Shown here in pieces: positions 46,167 through 54,247 of a stretch of DNA of 57,644 nucleotides. Origin of the DNA: Erysipelotrichaceae bacterium (GTDB lineage Bacteria; Bacillota_I; Bacilli_A; Erysipelotrichales; Erysipelotrichaceae); the NCBI GenBank assembly GCA_013334325.1, contig JAAXXT010000012.1, positions 1-57,644 on the forward strand. The letters are read 5' to 3'. Within the stretch, counting starts at the first letter, position 1, and each line of letters starts with the position of its first letter. The notes beneath the pieces are model-generated. The model was not told the origin of the DNA and made no database searches. It saw nothing but the letters and a program-made list of their open reading frames with translations. A program made the translations under genes and the position numbers.

Positions 46167-48242
46167 TTAATCTAATTGAAATAAGAGATCGGTATAACAA
46201 GGAATAGGATAGTCTTCGATAGGAATAAGGGCTTCTAGTTCATCCGCTAAGGCTCTTGTCTTTTCAAACAAAGGCACCAAGTCTTTTCTTAGGGATAGGC
46301 CTTGTTCCTTATGCTCATGACCGCTGGTACTCTTCGCAAGTTGACCTTTTAAAGCGTCTAGATGAGAACTAAGTTCTGTCGTTAAGCTCGTTAAATGAGC
46401 GAGTTTAGCTTTAGGAGAAGCTAGATCTTTTAAAGGCAATAAACGAATGATCTCGTTTTCACCTGCAGGTAAGATCTGACGTGAGACCATATCGAGGAAG
46501 GTTCTTGTCTCGACTTGGATCGTCTTGATGTAAAGTTCATAGAGGATCTCGCTTCTGGCTTGGACTTCAGGACGAGTATAGATCCCATTGCGTTCAAACA
46601 GAACCAAGGCTTTTTCTTCAGTCAAGGATCCAATAGATTCAACGAAGGATGAAATATTAGGAAGACCACGTTTAGCGGCTTCTGTTACCCAAGCTTCAGA
46701 GTAACCATCCCCATTGAATAAAACACGTTTATGTTTCTTTAAGATCTCTACGACGATCTTCAGTGCTTCTTCACGGGTATCTTGAAGATACTTGAAAGGT
46801 TCTAATCTATCAGCGACAGATCTCATCGTATCTGCAACGATGGTTGCGATCATGGTGATCGGTGTAGCGATCGATAAGGAAGATCCAATCATACGGAATT
46901 CAAACTTATTGCCTGTGAAAGCAAAAGGCGAGGTACGATTACGATCTGTATAATCTTTAGGTAAATAAGCCAAGTTTTTGATGAAGGCAAACTTAACTGC
47001 TTCTTCAGTAGCTTTAACAGGAGTATTTTCCAACATCTTCATAAAGATATCTTCGATGAGATCCCCTAAGAAGACAGAGATGATCGCAGGAGGCGCTTCA
47101 TTGGCTCCTAAACGATGATCATTACCTGGACCTGATGCGGATAAACGAAGGATCTCTGGATAAGTATCGATCGCTTTTAGGATAGATGCGACCACCAATA
47201 AGAATCTTACGTTCTCATGAGGTTTATCGCCTGGTTCTAGTAGATTTTGGCCATCATCGGTAATCAAGGACCAGTTGTTATGCTTACCTGAACCATTTAT
47301 GCCTTTAAAAGGTTTTTCGTGTAAGAGACATTCCATCCCATGTTTTTTCGCTGTTTTCTTTAAGACATCCATCATGATCTGATTTTGATCGACGGCGATG
47401 TTGGCTTCTTTGAAGACAGGACATAATTCAAACTGAGCAGGGGCTACTTCATTGTGTTCTACTTTAGCGTAGATCCCTACTTTCCATAGTTCATGGTTAA
47501 CTTCTTCCATGAAATTCTTTACGCGATGAGAAATTGATCCAAAGTAATGGTCTTCTAATTCTTGACCTTTAGGGGCAGAAGCACCGACTAAGGTACGTCC
47601 CGCTAAAAGAAGATCTTTACGTTTTTCATACATGGCTTTATCGACTAGGAAATATTCCTGTTCAGCCCCAACCATCATTTTGACATGCTTGACGCTCTTG
47701 TCTCCCAAAAGTTGAGTAACACGAGTAGCTTCTCTGCTTAAGGCTTCTAGTGCTTTTAGTAAAGGGGCTTTTTGATCCAAAGGTTCTCCGTTATAAGAAA
47801 CGAAAATACTAGGGATACATAAGACATTGTCTCTGATGAAAGCCGGAGAAGTAATGTCCCAATAGGTATAACCTCTGGCTTCAAAGGTCGCTCTTAATCC
47901 ACCGGATGGGAAACTTGATCCATCGGTTTCACCTTTAATCAGGGCTTTTCCTGAAAATACGGTGATGGCTTTACCTTTAGAATCTGGATCTAAGAAACTG
48001 TCGTGCTTTTCAGCGGTGTTTCCAGTCAAGGGTTGGAACCAATGAGAGTAATGGGTCGCCCCTAAACTCATGGACCAGTCTTTCATGGCTTGGGCAATCG
48101 AATCAGCGGTAGCGCGATCCAAAGGACTTTCCTTGGCGATGGCTGTTTTCCAGCTCTGATAGATCGCCTCCGGACAACGTTCTTTGATCACAGAATCACT
48201 AAACAGATGAACAGCGAAATCTTTGAAAGGGTGGTTACTCAT
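46167..48242 (-). CDS. glnN: Type III glutamine synthetase
   Basis: A 691-residue GSIII, the large form of glutamine synthetase found in Bacteroides and various anaerobic Bacillota; it assimilates ammonia to glutamine. Landmarks: THYSHWFQPLTG, DGSSFPSGGLR, GAEQEYFLVD (metal glutamates), VEHNEVAPAQFELCP, GINGSGKHNNWSL, NRTSPFAFTGNKFEFRM. AAGGAG precedes the start. No tRNA-like or glutamine riboswitch is apparent in the AT-rich 5' region (48243-48474), which holds only promoters. Confidence 0.96.
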   Translation of the reverse strand: MSNHPFKDFAVHLFSDSVIKERCPEAIYQSWKTAIAKESPLDRATADSIAQAMKDWSMSLGATHYSHWFQPLTGNTAEKHDSFLDPDSKGKAITVFSGKALIKGETDGSSFPSGGLRATFEARGYTYWDITSPAFIRDNVLCIPSIFVSYNGEPLDQKAPLLKALEALSREATRVTQLLGDKSVKHVKMMVGAEQEYFLVDKAMYEKRKDLLLAGRTLVGASAPKGQELEDHYFGSISHRVKNFMEEVNHELWKVGIYAKVEHNEVAPAQFELCPVFKEANIAVDQNQIMMDVLKKTAKKHGMECLLHEKPFKGINGSGKHNNWSLITDDGQNLLEPGDKPHENVRFLLVVASILKAIDTYPEILRLSASGPGNDHRLGANEAPPAIISVFLGDLIEDIFMKMLENTPVKATEEAVKFAFIKNLAYLPKDYTDRNRTSPFAFTGNKFEFRMIGSSLSIATPITMIATIVADTMRSVADRLEPFKYLQDTREEALKIVVEILKKHKRVLFNGDGYSEAWVTEAAKRGLPNISSFVESIGSLTEEKALVLFERNGIYTRPEVQARSEILYELYIKTIQVETRTFLDMVSRQILPAGENEIIRLLPLKDLASPKAKLAHLTSLTTELSSHLDALKGQLAKSTSGHEHKEQGLSLRKDLVPLFEKTRALADELEALIPIEDYPIPCYTDLLFQLD

Positions 48243-48444
48243 AGTGTGCTCCTTTAAATATAGAGTTATTTTACGCTATAAAATTATGAAATCAAGCCAA
48301 AAATAGAAAAAATATTCACTTTATTGAAAATAAAATTGAAAAATGATGTAAAAAATGAAATTCAATATTAAACTTACTCGAAAAACTTAGTTTATTCACA
48401 ATATGAATAAATTTCTATCATTATTTCAACTATCTAGTCTGTGG

Positions 48445-48450
48445 TATAAT
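48445..48450 (+). promoter_or_regulatory. Extended -10 of the rubredoxin-like gene
   Basis: TGG then TATAAT (48445-48450), 25 bases before the start at 48475. The remaining AT-rich gap 48243-48440 shows no other clear feature beyond the divergent glnN upstream region. Confidence 0.5.
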
Positions 48451-48474
48451 TTTCTCAAACGAAGGAGAACATCT

Positions 48475-48807
48475 ATGAAATTTTATCGTTGTGAAGTTTG
48501 TGGTTTGGTCTTAGAAGAAGGACAGCTCGAAGAAAACTGCCCAAAATGCGGAGCGCCTAAAGAAAAGTTCATTGAACTTGATCCAGAAGCATCAGAAAAA
48601 CACGTCCGTAGTGAATTCACCAATGACTTGCATGTTCAATTGATCCATTTATGCGAAAAATTGGAACATGTCGCTGAAGCAGGCATCAATGATAATCTGG
48701 ACCCTTCATGTGTCAAGATCTTCGTTAGAACCAAAGCTTACAGTAAGCTCTTGAAACAATTGGCCAAAGCTGAATTGGCTGGTCACATCACAAAAGGCAA
48801 GTGGTAA
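48475..48807 (+). CDS. Rubredoxin-like domain protein
   Basis: A 110-residue protein. The N-terminal 40 residues are a rubredoxin/rubrerythrin-type iron ribbon, with cysteine pairs CEVC and CPKCGAPKEKF. The C-terminal ~65 residues are helical (LHVQLIHLCEKLEHVAEAG) with no ferritin iron ligands visible, and unrelated to anything I recognise. Probably an electron carrier or redox sensor of an anaerobe. The start at 48475 has AAGGAG; the longer frame (48403) begins upstream of the -10 and is rejected. Confidence 0.8.
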   Translation: MKFYRCEVCGLVLEEGQLEENCPKCGAPKEKFIELDPEASEKHVRSEFTNDLHVQLIHLCEKLEHVAEAGINDNLDPSCVKIFVRTKAYSKLLKQLAKAELAGHITKGKW

Positions 48808-48815
48808 GAACCATT

Positions 48816-48843
48816 GAAGCGAACTTATGTTCGCTTCTTTTTT
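48816..48843 (+). terminator. Terminator after the rubredoxin-like gene
   Basis: GAAGCGAAC-TTAT-GTTCGCTTC followed by six T. Confidence 0.88.
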
Positions 48844-48895
48844 ATAGAGAGAAGGTATCTTAAAGCATTGATCTTCTTCCAGATCAAAGGTGTAT

Positions 48896-48925
48896 AAAAA
48901 AACAGAAACATTGTTTCTGTTTTTT
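48896..48925 (-). terminator. Terminator of the nfu transcript
   Basis: AAAAAACAGAAAC-ATT-GTTTCTGTTTTTT palindrome at the end of the minus-strand nfu gene; A and T runs both ways. Confidence 0.85.
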
Positions 48926-49154
48926 AGTCGAGTACGATGACTTCTGTGACTCCAGGGACTTCATCGATCAATAAGGCTTCAACGCCTTCTTTGATCGTAT
49001 AGTCGATGGATCCGCATCCTACGCAAGCCCCAAAGACCCGAACGAAAACTTTACCGTCTTCGCCCATATGATCAAAGGCTACGTCGCCTCCATCTCTTTG
49101 AAGATAAGGTCTAATCTTATCGATAACTTCTTGTACTTGTGTTTCTATGTTCAT
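48924..49154 (-). CDS. NfuA/NifU-C-like Fe-S carrier
   Basis: A 76-residue NifU C-terminal-domain protein with the cluster motif GACVGCGSIDYTIKEGVEALL (CxxC) and YLQRDGGDVAF. Such proteins carry and deliver Fe-S clusters, here presumably downstream of the SUF system at 842-5517. Three bases after the DUF212 gene on the same strand. Confidence 0.92.
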   Translation of the reverse strand: MNIETQVQEVIDKIRPYLQRDGGDVAFDHMGEDGKVFVRVFGACVGCGSIDYTIKEGVEALLIDEVPGVTEVIVLD

Positions 49155-49157
49155 GTT

Positions 49158-49613
49158 TTATCTCAGGAAATACATCAGTGAGGCAACCAATAGACCAACG
49201 CCTATTCCACCTATAACTTCAAACCATTTATGTCCTAATACTTCTTTGACGCGTGTCATATAGATGGCATTGTCCAATTTAGCATCAGTTAGGATCTGAA
49301 TGTCTCGGATCAACTGTTGGGTGATCTGGATGTTTTGACCGGCATAATAGCGCACATTAGCGGCATCATACATAACGATCAAGGCAAACAGCGCTGCAAC
49401 CGCAAAGTTGGTCGATGAAAAGCGCTCTTGTAGGCCTACTGCCAAAGCCAAAGCGACCACGGTCGAGGTATGCGAAGAAGGAAATCCTCCGCTTTCCACA
49501 AACAATTTGGAATCCCAAACCTTGGTATTTCTATAGACGACCAAAGGCTTTAAACCTTGGGTCAAGAGATTGGCTACGATGGCTGCCCAAAACGGATACA
49601 TATTTCCTAGCAT
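49158..49613 (-). CDS. Divergent PAP2-family membrane protein (DUF212, YuiD-like)
   Basis: A 151-residue membrane protein with about four hydrophobic segments and the family motif GGFPSSHTSTVVALALAVG, a remnant of acid phosphatase/vanadium haloperoxidase active sites. Substrate unknown. The start at 49613 has GAGG seven bases upstream; an internal ATG at 49601 is the alternative. Forms a two-gene unit with nfu. Confidence 0.85.
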   Translation of the reverse strand: MLGNMYPFWAAIVANLLTQGLKPLVVYRNTKVWDSKLFVESGGFPSSHTSTVVALALAVGLQERFSSTNFAVAALFALIVMYDAANVRYYAGQNIQITQQLIRDIQILTDAKLDNAIYMTRVKEVLGHKWFEVIGGIGVGLLVASLMYFLR

Positions 49614-49628
49614 TGTCTTTCCTCGCCT

Positions 49629-49669
49629 GTCATTATATCACAGGAACCAAAGCTGTGTGATATAATGAC
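49629..49669. promoter_or_regulatory. Mirror-image divergent promoters in an inverted repeat
   Basis: Perfect 14-bp arms GTCATTATATCACA (49629-49642) and TGTGATATAATGAC (49656-49669). Each arm carries an extended -10 (TGA TATAAT) pointing outward: leftward for DUF212-nfu, rightward for the S1 gene and pgi. At 17-bp spacing each -35 would overlap the other's -10. Confidence 0.65.
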
Positions 49670-49678
49670 TACGGTAAA

Positions 49679-50041
49679 ATGGATATGAAATATAGCGTAG
49701 GACAAATCGTAGAAGGCGTCGTCACCGGTATTCAGGCGTACGGAGCTTTCGTTCAACTGGATACGGAAACCACTGGTCTAATTCACATCTCCGAGCTCTC
49801 GGAAGCCTATGTGAAAGACATCAGTCTTTTCGTTAAGGTGAAAGATGTGGTCAAAGTAAAAGTCTTAGACATCGATGAGAAAACTCATCAAGTAAGACTC
49901 TCTTATAAGGCCATACACGATACGCCACGCAAATCTCGACCAAAACCAAGTCGTGAAAAACAAGGCGATACTCTAGGGTTTTCTACCCTAGCCCAAGCCT
50001 TGCCTAGCTGGATCAATTCGGCAAAAAAGGAGAAACCATGA
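49679..50041 (+). CDS. S1-domain RNA-binding protein (YugI/GSP13-like)
   Basis: A 120-residue protein: S1 domain in the N-terminal 75 residues (VGQIVEGVVTGIQAYGAFVQL, GLIHISELS, VKVKVLDIDEKTHQVRLSYK), then a basic tail (RKSRPKPSREKQ). Related to general stress protein 13, a ribosome-associated factor. Two starts are possible (49679, 49685); the leader would be only 6-12 nt with no Shine-Dalgarno. Overlaps pgi by four bases. Confidence 0.85.
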   Translation: MDMKYSVGQIVEGVVTGIQAYGAFVQLDTETTGLIHISELSEAYVKDISLFVKVKDVVKVKVLDIDEKTHQVRLSYKAIHDTPRKSRPKPSREKQGDTLGFSTLAQALPSWINSAKKEKP

Positions 50042-51312
50042 GCATCAAACTAGATTTAACCACTGCAGGCAATCCCGATCTGAGCGGCTATCAAGCCTTA
50101 GTAACCCAGATCCATCAAAAAATCCAATCCAAGACAGGCACAGGTTCTGACTATTTAGGTTGGAGCACTTGGCCATTTGATTATGATAAAACAGAATTCA
50201 ATAAGGTCAAAGCTTTAGCCAAGACCATTCAAGAAAAAGCAGAAGTATTGGTTGTATGTGGTATTGGGGGATCTTATTTAGGGACCCGTGCAGCTTTAGA
50301 AATGATCCAAGGTTTATATCCTTCAAGAAAATTAGATATCGTTTTCTTAGGCAATACTTTCTCTTCGACCTATATCGTTCAAGCATTAGATCGAATCAAA
50401 GATAAAAACGTATATGTGAACGTCATCTCAAAAAGTGGAACAACCACAGAAACAGCCATGGCGTTTAGATTGTTGAAACAATTCTTAGAAACCAAGTATG
50501 GAAAAGAAGAAGCGAAGAAACGCATCATCGCGACCACTGATAAAGCGAGAGGTACTTTAAAGACCTTCGCTGATAAAGAAGGCTATGCGACCTTAACGAT
50601 TCCCGATGATATTGGAGGTCGTTATTCAGTCTTGACTTCAGTAGGACTACTGCCTATCGCAGCGGCTGGGATCGATATCGATGCGATGATGGAAGGCGCT
50701 AAACAAGCCGCCAATGATTGTATGAGCGATGATTTAGAAACCAATACCGCCTATCAATATGCGGTCATGAGAAGACTTTTAGAAAAAGAAGGCAAAAGCG
50801 TAGAGCTGCTTGTCTCTTATGAAAGCCAAATGGCGATGGTCGCTGAGTGGTGGAAACAATTGTTTGGGGAATCTGAAGGCAAAGAAAATAAAGGATTATT
50901 TCCAGCCTCAGTCAATTTCTCGACCGATCTTCATTCGATGGGACAATTCGTTCAAGAAGGCAAGAAGATCTTATTTGAAACCTTACTTTTGGTTAAGAAA
51001 CCTATGTTGGATATGACTTTCCCTGAAGACATAGATAACTTAGATTCTATGAATTATCTATCAGGTAAGACCTTAAGTGAAGTCAATCTCGCTGCGATGA
51101 AAGGGACCTTGATCGCTCATCATGATGAAGCGGGTATCCCTAATATGATCTTGACCTTAGATGATTTCTCAGCCAAATCCTTTGGATATATGGCCCAATG
51201 GTTCTTTACGGCTTGTGGTATGAGCGTATATATGTTGAATGTCAATCCATTCAATCAACCAGGGGTTGAAGTCTATAAGAAGAATATGTTTAAGTTATTA
51301 GGAAAGATCTAA
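50038..51312 (+). CDS. pgi: Glucose-6-phosphate isomerase
   Basis: A 424-residue PGI of the short Gram-positive type, interconverting glucose-6-phosphate and fructose-6-phosphate. VVCGIGGSYLGTRAALE, VISKSGTTTETA (phosphate loop), GGRYSVLTSVGLLPIA, GLFPASVNFSTDLHSMGQ (catalytic glutamate and histidine region). AAGGAG precedes the start. Confidence 0.97.
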   Translation: MSIKLDLTTAGNPDLSGYQALVTQIHQKIQSKTGTGSDYLGWSTWPFDYDKTEFNKVKALAKTIQEKAEVLVVCGIGGSYLGTRAALEMIQGLYPSRKLDIVFLGNTFSSTYIVQALDRIKDKNVYVNVISKSGTTTETAMAFRLLKQFLETKYGKEEAKKRIIATTDKARGTLKTFADKEGYATLTIPDDIGGRYSVLTSVGLLPIAAAGIDIDAMMEGAKQAANDCMSDDLETNTAYQYAVMRRLLEKEGKSVELLVSYESQMAMVAEWWKQLFGESEGKENKGLFPASVNFSTDLHSMGQFVQEGKKILFETLLLVKKPMLDMTFPEDIDNLDSMNYLSGKTLSEVNLAAMKGTLIAHHDEAGIPNMILTLDDFSAKSFGYMAQWFFTACGMSVYMLNVNPFNQPGVEVYKKNMFKLLGKI

Positions 51313-51314
51313 AC

Positions 51315-51339
51315 AAAAGGACCGTAAGGTCCTTTTTTT
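51315..51339 (+). terminator. Terminator after pgi
   Basis: AAAAGGACC-GTAA-GGTCCTTTT plus T run; it reaches the end of the convergent gene at 51338. Confidence 0.88.
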
Positions 51340-51817
51340 ATGGTAGTAAATTGTTGATTTGAGTCAATAGATCATTGATCTCATGAAGTAAGCCGTTGCG
51401 TGTAAGTTGGATGGCGATGATGGCTTCATAGGTTGTCTTTAATGTTGCCCAATCTTTAGCTTCTATCAAGGCTTTGATGCCTGTAGATAAGGCTTGGATA
51501 TCACCTTTGGTATCTTTTAATGCGGTGTATTTGGCTTTTAGATCTGTTGTAAGGGTCGTAAGTTGAGTCTTGATGCTTTCATCTAGGATGATCTCATTGT
51601 TTTTGATATCGATTAATTTGAGTTTGATTTGGGTTCTTAGTTCAACGTTAGATGCCCAAATGAGTTTATTCTCTAGTCTATTTTCTCTTAGTTCGACAAC
51701 TTTCGCACGAGCGTCGGCTCTTAGTGGATTGTTAGATTCTCCAACGGCAGAAACACTGAGTGCTCCTACGAGTAAGAATAGTGTGATGCTTAATAATGTT
51801 AGGGTAATTTTTTTCAT
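51338..51817 (-). CDS. Secreted helical protein of unknown function
   Basis: A 159-residue protein with a clear Sec signal peptide (KKITLTLLSITLFLLVGAL, cleavage likely after SVSA). The mature part is almost entirely helical and rich in K, L and T, with LxxLxxxL spacing (LTTLTTDLKAKYTALKD). No family recognised. GGAG precedes the start. Downstream of the small lipoprotein gene and divergent from the two-component system. Confidence 0.7.
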   Translation of the reverse strand: MKKITLTLLSITLFLLVGALSVSAVGESNNPLRADARAKVVELRENRLENKLIWASNVELRTQIKLKLIDIKNNEIILDESIKTQLTTLTTDLKAKYTALKDTKGDIQALSTGIKALIEAKDWATLKTTYEAIIAIQLTRNGLLHEINDLLTQINNLLP

Positions 51818-51826
51818 GGGTTCTCC

Positions 51827-52021
51827 TTAATTATCCAATAACGAGACATCTTCGATGTCATCTTGTGATTTCTGAAATCCATCCAATTCTTCTATGACTT
51901 GATTAAGATCTTCAACCATACTTGTTTGGGCTTGATCTACTTGAGGATCATCCTTTTTGATAAATCGACATCCTGACAACAATAAGAGGCAACATCCTAT
52001 AACAGCACTTTTTCTTTTCAT
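51827..52021 (-). CDS. Small lipoprotein
   Basis: A 64-residue protein with lipoprotein signal (KRKSAVIGCCLLLLSGC, lipobox LLSGC at residues 14-18 region). A short acidic tail rich in D, E and Q follows. Function unknown. AAGGAG precedes the start. First gene of a two-gene unit with 51338-51817; a TACAAT -10 lies at 52042-52047 on the minus strand, divergent from the response-regulator promoter. Confidence 0.7.
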   Translation of the reverse strand: MKRKSAVIGCCLLLLSGCRFIKKDDPQVDQAQTSMVEDLNQVIEELDGFQKSQDDIEDVSLLDN

Positions 52022-52127
52022 TACTTTCTCCTTATGAACCCATTGTACATAAGAAAGATTAGAAAATCATCGGTTAAACTGGGGCAAAGTTGTGGCAGTT
52101 CTTTCTTTTTACGCTGGATTATGGTTT

Positions 52128-52133
52128 TATAAT
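52128..52133 (+). promoter_or_regulatory. -10 of the two-component operon
   Basis: TATAAT ahead of the response regulator; transcription would begin near 52140, leaving a 13-nt leader that contains AAGGAAAG. Confidence 0.5.
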
Positions 52134-52152
52134 AATGAAGGAAAGCTCACGT

Positions 52153-52854
52153 ATGAAACAACGGATCTATATTGCGGATGATGAAGCGAATATTCGATTC
52201 ATCATTAGTTCATTTTTAAAGAATGAAGGATATGAAGTTATGGACTTTGAGAATGGGGATAGTCTATTCGATATGTTTATGAAACAACCTTGCGATATGG
52301 TTATTTTAGATCTGATGATGCAAGGAACAGATGGATTAAGTATATGTATGAAACTACGTGAACGAACCAATGTACCCATCATTATAGTTTCTGCTCGTGA
52401 TTCTGAATTGGATCGGATCACAGGAATAACCATGGGTAGTGATGACTATATGGTCAAGCCTTTTTCGCCTGTAGAATTGGTAGCCAGAGTCAAAGCGTTG
52501 TTTAGACGTGTACAAATGGATCAGAAATCTCATCAACAAGAAATCTATACCTATGAAGATATCCTCATCAATACCGCTCAACGAAACGTAAAGATAAAAG
52601 ATGTTCCTTTAGTTTTGACCCCAACAGAATTTTCTCTATTGACTTATCTTTTTCAACACTCAGAGAGAGCTGTATCTAGAGCGGAACTGCTTAAAAACGT
52701 ATGGAATTTTGATTTTGAGGCAGATACCAGAGCCACAGACGATATTATGAAACGTCTACGAAAGAAATTGACCTTAAGTGATGTCTTGATCGAATCAGTG
52801 TGGGGCTTTGGATTCAAGCTAAGTAAGAAGGAAACAAATGAGAACCCTAAATAG
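52153..52854 (+). CDS. OmpR-family response regulator
   Basis: A 233-residue regulator: receiver domain with acidic pair DD (residues 9-10), phosphoacceptor D53 (VILDLMM), K in VKPFSP; then a winged-helix DNA-binding domain (LTPTEFSLLTYLFQH, RATDDIMKRLRKKL). The start at 52153 has AAGGAAAG upstream; frames starting at 52090 or 52135 would begin at or before the -10. Overlaps the kinase gene by 17 bases. Target unknown. Confidence 0.92.
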   Translation: MKQRIYIADDEANIRFIISSFLKNEGYEVMDFENGDSLFDMFMKQPCDMVILDLMMQGTDGLSICMKLRERTNVPIIIVSARDSELDRITGITMGSDDYMVKPFSPVELVARVKALFRRVQMDQKSHQQEIYTYEDILINTAQRNVKIKDVPLVLTPTEFSLLTYLFQHSERAVSRAELLKNVWNFDFEADTRATDDIMKRLRKKLTLSDVLIESVWGFGFKLSKKETNENPK

Positions 52855-54229
52855 TAAGATATCTCGTCCGATCATTGCTTTGTTTATCATCGTTCCTATT
52901 TTGATCATGCTTATTTTTAATGTTTCAGCTCGATATTTTGTGAATAAAGCGACATCCAATGAGTTGACCAATGTCGTCCAAAACATACAAACTCTTTCAG
53001 AGACGATCCTAGACAAAGAATTGATTGAGTCAGGCTCGATCATTACCACAGAAAACATCAAACGATTGTCTCTTATCCAAGCTGCCTTAAGGGTATCCAA
53101 ATACTCGATGAATACAGAGCTGGTCATCCTCAATGATGCAGGAAAAGTCATCTTTCCTCAAAGCTATGAAGATAGCTTTCTCAATGATGCCTTGATTCGA
53201 CGAGCTTCACTGAAGTCAAGTAGTGAAGATCAGCTTACCCGTTTTATCAGTGGTGGGAAGACTTATATGTTTATCTCGCAAAATGTTGATGGCGTAGTAA
53301 GAGACTATCGTGTATTCTTTATCGCTTCTGCGGCTTCTTCAGACGCTTTGATTCGTTTTATGAATTTGGTGTTGGTGCTTGTGTTGATCGTCTCTACGAT
53401 CATTGCGGTAGGGATCACTTTATCATTATCTAAAAAGATAAGTGCTCCTTTAGTGAATGCAGCTAAAACAACGCATAAGGTAGCACTGGGTGAGTATGGC
53501 ATTCTAGAAGACAACAGTGATTGTATTGAAGTCAATGCCTTGATTACAGGGCTCAATACGATGTCTAAGAAACTTAAAGCCACTGAAGAAGCTCAACGCT
53601 CATTTCTTCAAAATGCCTCACATGAATTAAGAACGCCTTTGATGTCTATCCAAGGGTATGCGGAAGGTCTATCCCAAGGTATCTTTAAAGAAACAAAAGA
53701 CATCGCTGATTTGATTGGACAGGAATCTCATCGATTAAATCGCTTGGTTGATGAGCTATTGACCTTATCTAGAATAGAGTCTGGTAACTATACCATCGAT
53801 CATCAAGTGCTTAATCTATGTGATGCGATGAAAGATTATATCCAAAGGGCCAATGGTTATGCCTTAATGGAAAAGAAAACCATCGAGCTAAAAACAGATG
53901 AAGATCCTTTAATGATCAAGGCAGATGATGACCTACTCTTTAGAGCCGTTTATAATGTCTTAACGAATGCGATAAAGTATGCATCTACAAAGGTCATTGT
54001 TACTTTAAGTGGAAATAAGAGTGAAGTTAAGATCTCCATCCAAGATGATGGAGAAGGGTTATCTCAGAAGGATTTGCCTTATCTATTTGATCGTTTCTAT
54101 AAAGGTCCAAAAGGTAATTTTGGTCTAGGTCTAGCCATCGCTAAAACATCCATTGAGATGCTAAATGGAAAGATCTCTGCTGAGAATAGAGAAGGAGCTT
54201 TGTTTATCATTACTTTACCTCGTCAATAA
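52838..54229 (+). CDS. Sensor histidine kinase
   Basis: A 463-residue membrane kinase: first membrane helix about residues 10-32, extracytoplasmic sensor to about 175, second helix about 177-199, HAMP, H-box ASHELRTPLMSIQGYAEGL, and catalytic domain with N box NVLTNAIKYA, DDGEGLSQ, F box DRFYKG and GLGLAI. Partner of the preceding regulator. The sensor domain has no recognised ligand motif. Confidence 0.94.
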   Translation: MRTLNSKISRPIIALFIIVPILIMLIFNVSARYFVNKATSNELTNVVQNIQTLSETILDKELIESGSIITTENIKRLSLIQAALRVSKYSMNTELVILNDAGKVIFPQSYEDSFLNDALIRRASLKSSSEDQLTRFISGGKTYMFISQNVDGVVRDYRVFFIASAASSDALIRFMNLVLVLVLIVSTIIAVGITLSLSKKISAPLVNAAKTTHKVALGEYGILEDNSDCIEVNALITGLNTMSKKLKATEEAQRSFLQNASHELRTPLMSIQGYAEGLSQGIFKETKDIADLIGQESHRLNRLVDELLTLSRIESGNYTIDHQVLNLCDAMKDYIQRANGYALMEKKTIELKTDEDPLMIKADDDLLFRAVYNVLTNAIKYASTKVIVTLSGNKSEVKISIQDDGEGLSQKDLPYLFDRFYKGPKGNFGLGLAIAKTSIEMLNGKISAENREGALFIITLPRQ

Positions 54230-54247
54230 AAAGGACCCTAAGGTCCT
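54230..54247 (-). terminator. Terminator of apbE
   Basis: On the minus strand AGGACC-TTAG-GGTCCT followed by TTTTT, right after the apbE stop. Confidence 0.75.

Noticed and set aside
48243-48474. Riboswitch or GlnR-type operator upstream of glnN
   Set aside because: The region is AT-rich, but I could not find a TGTNAN7TNACA-like site or a conserved aptamer.
54230-54247. Terminator for the histidine kinase on the plus strand
   Set aside because: The hairpin is followed by AGTTG, not a T run, on that strand; the T run exists only on the apbE side.
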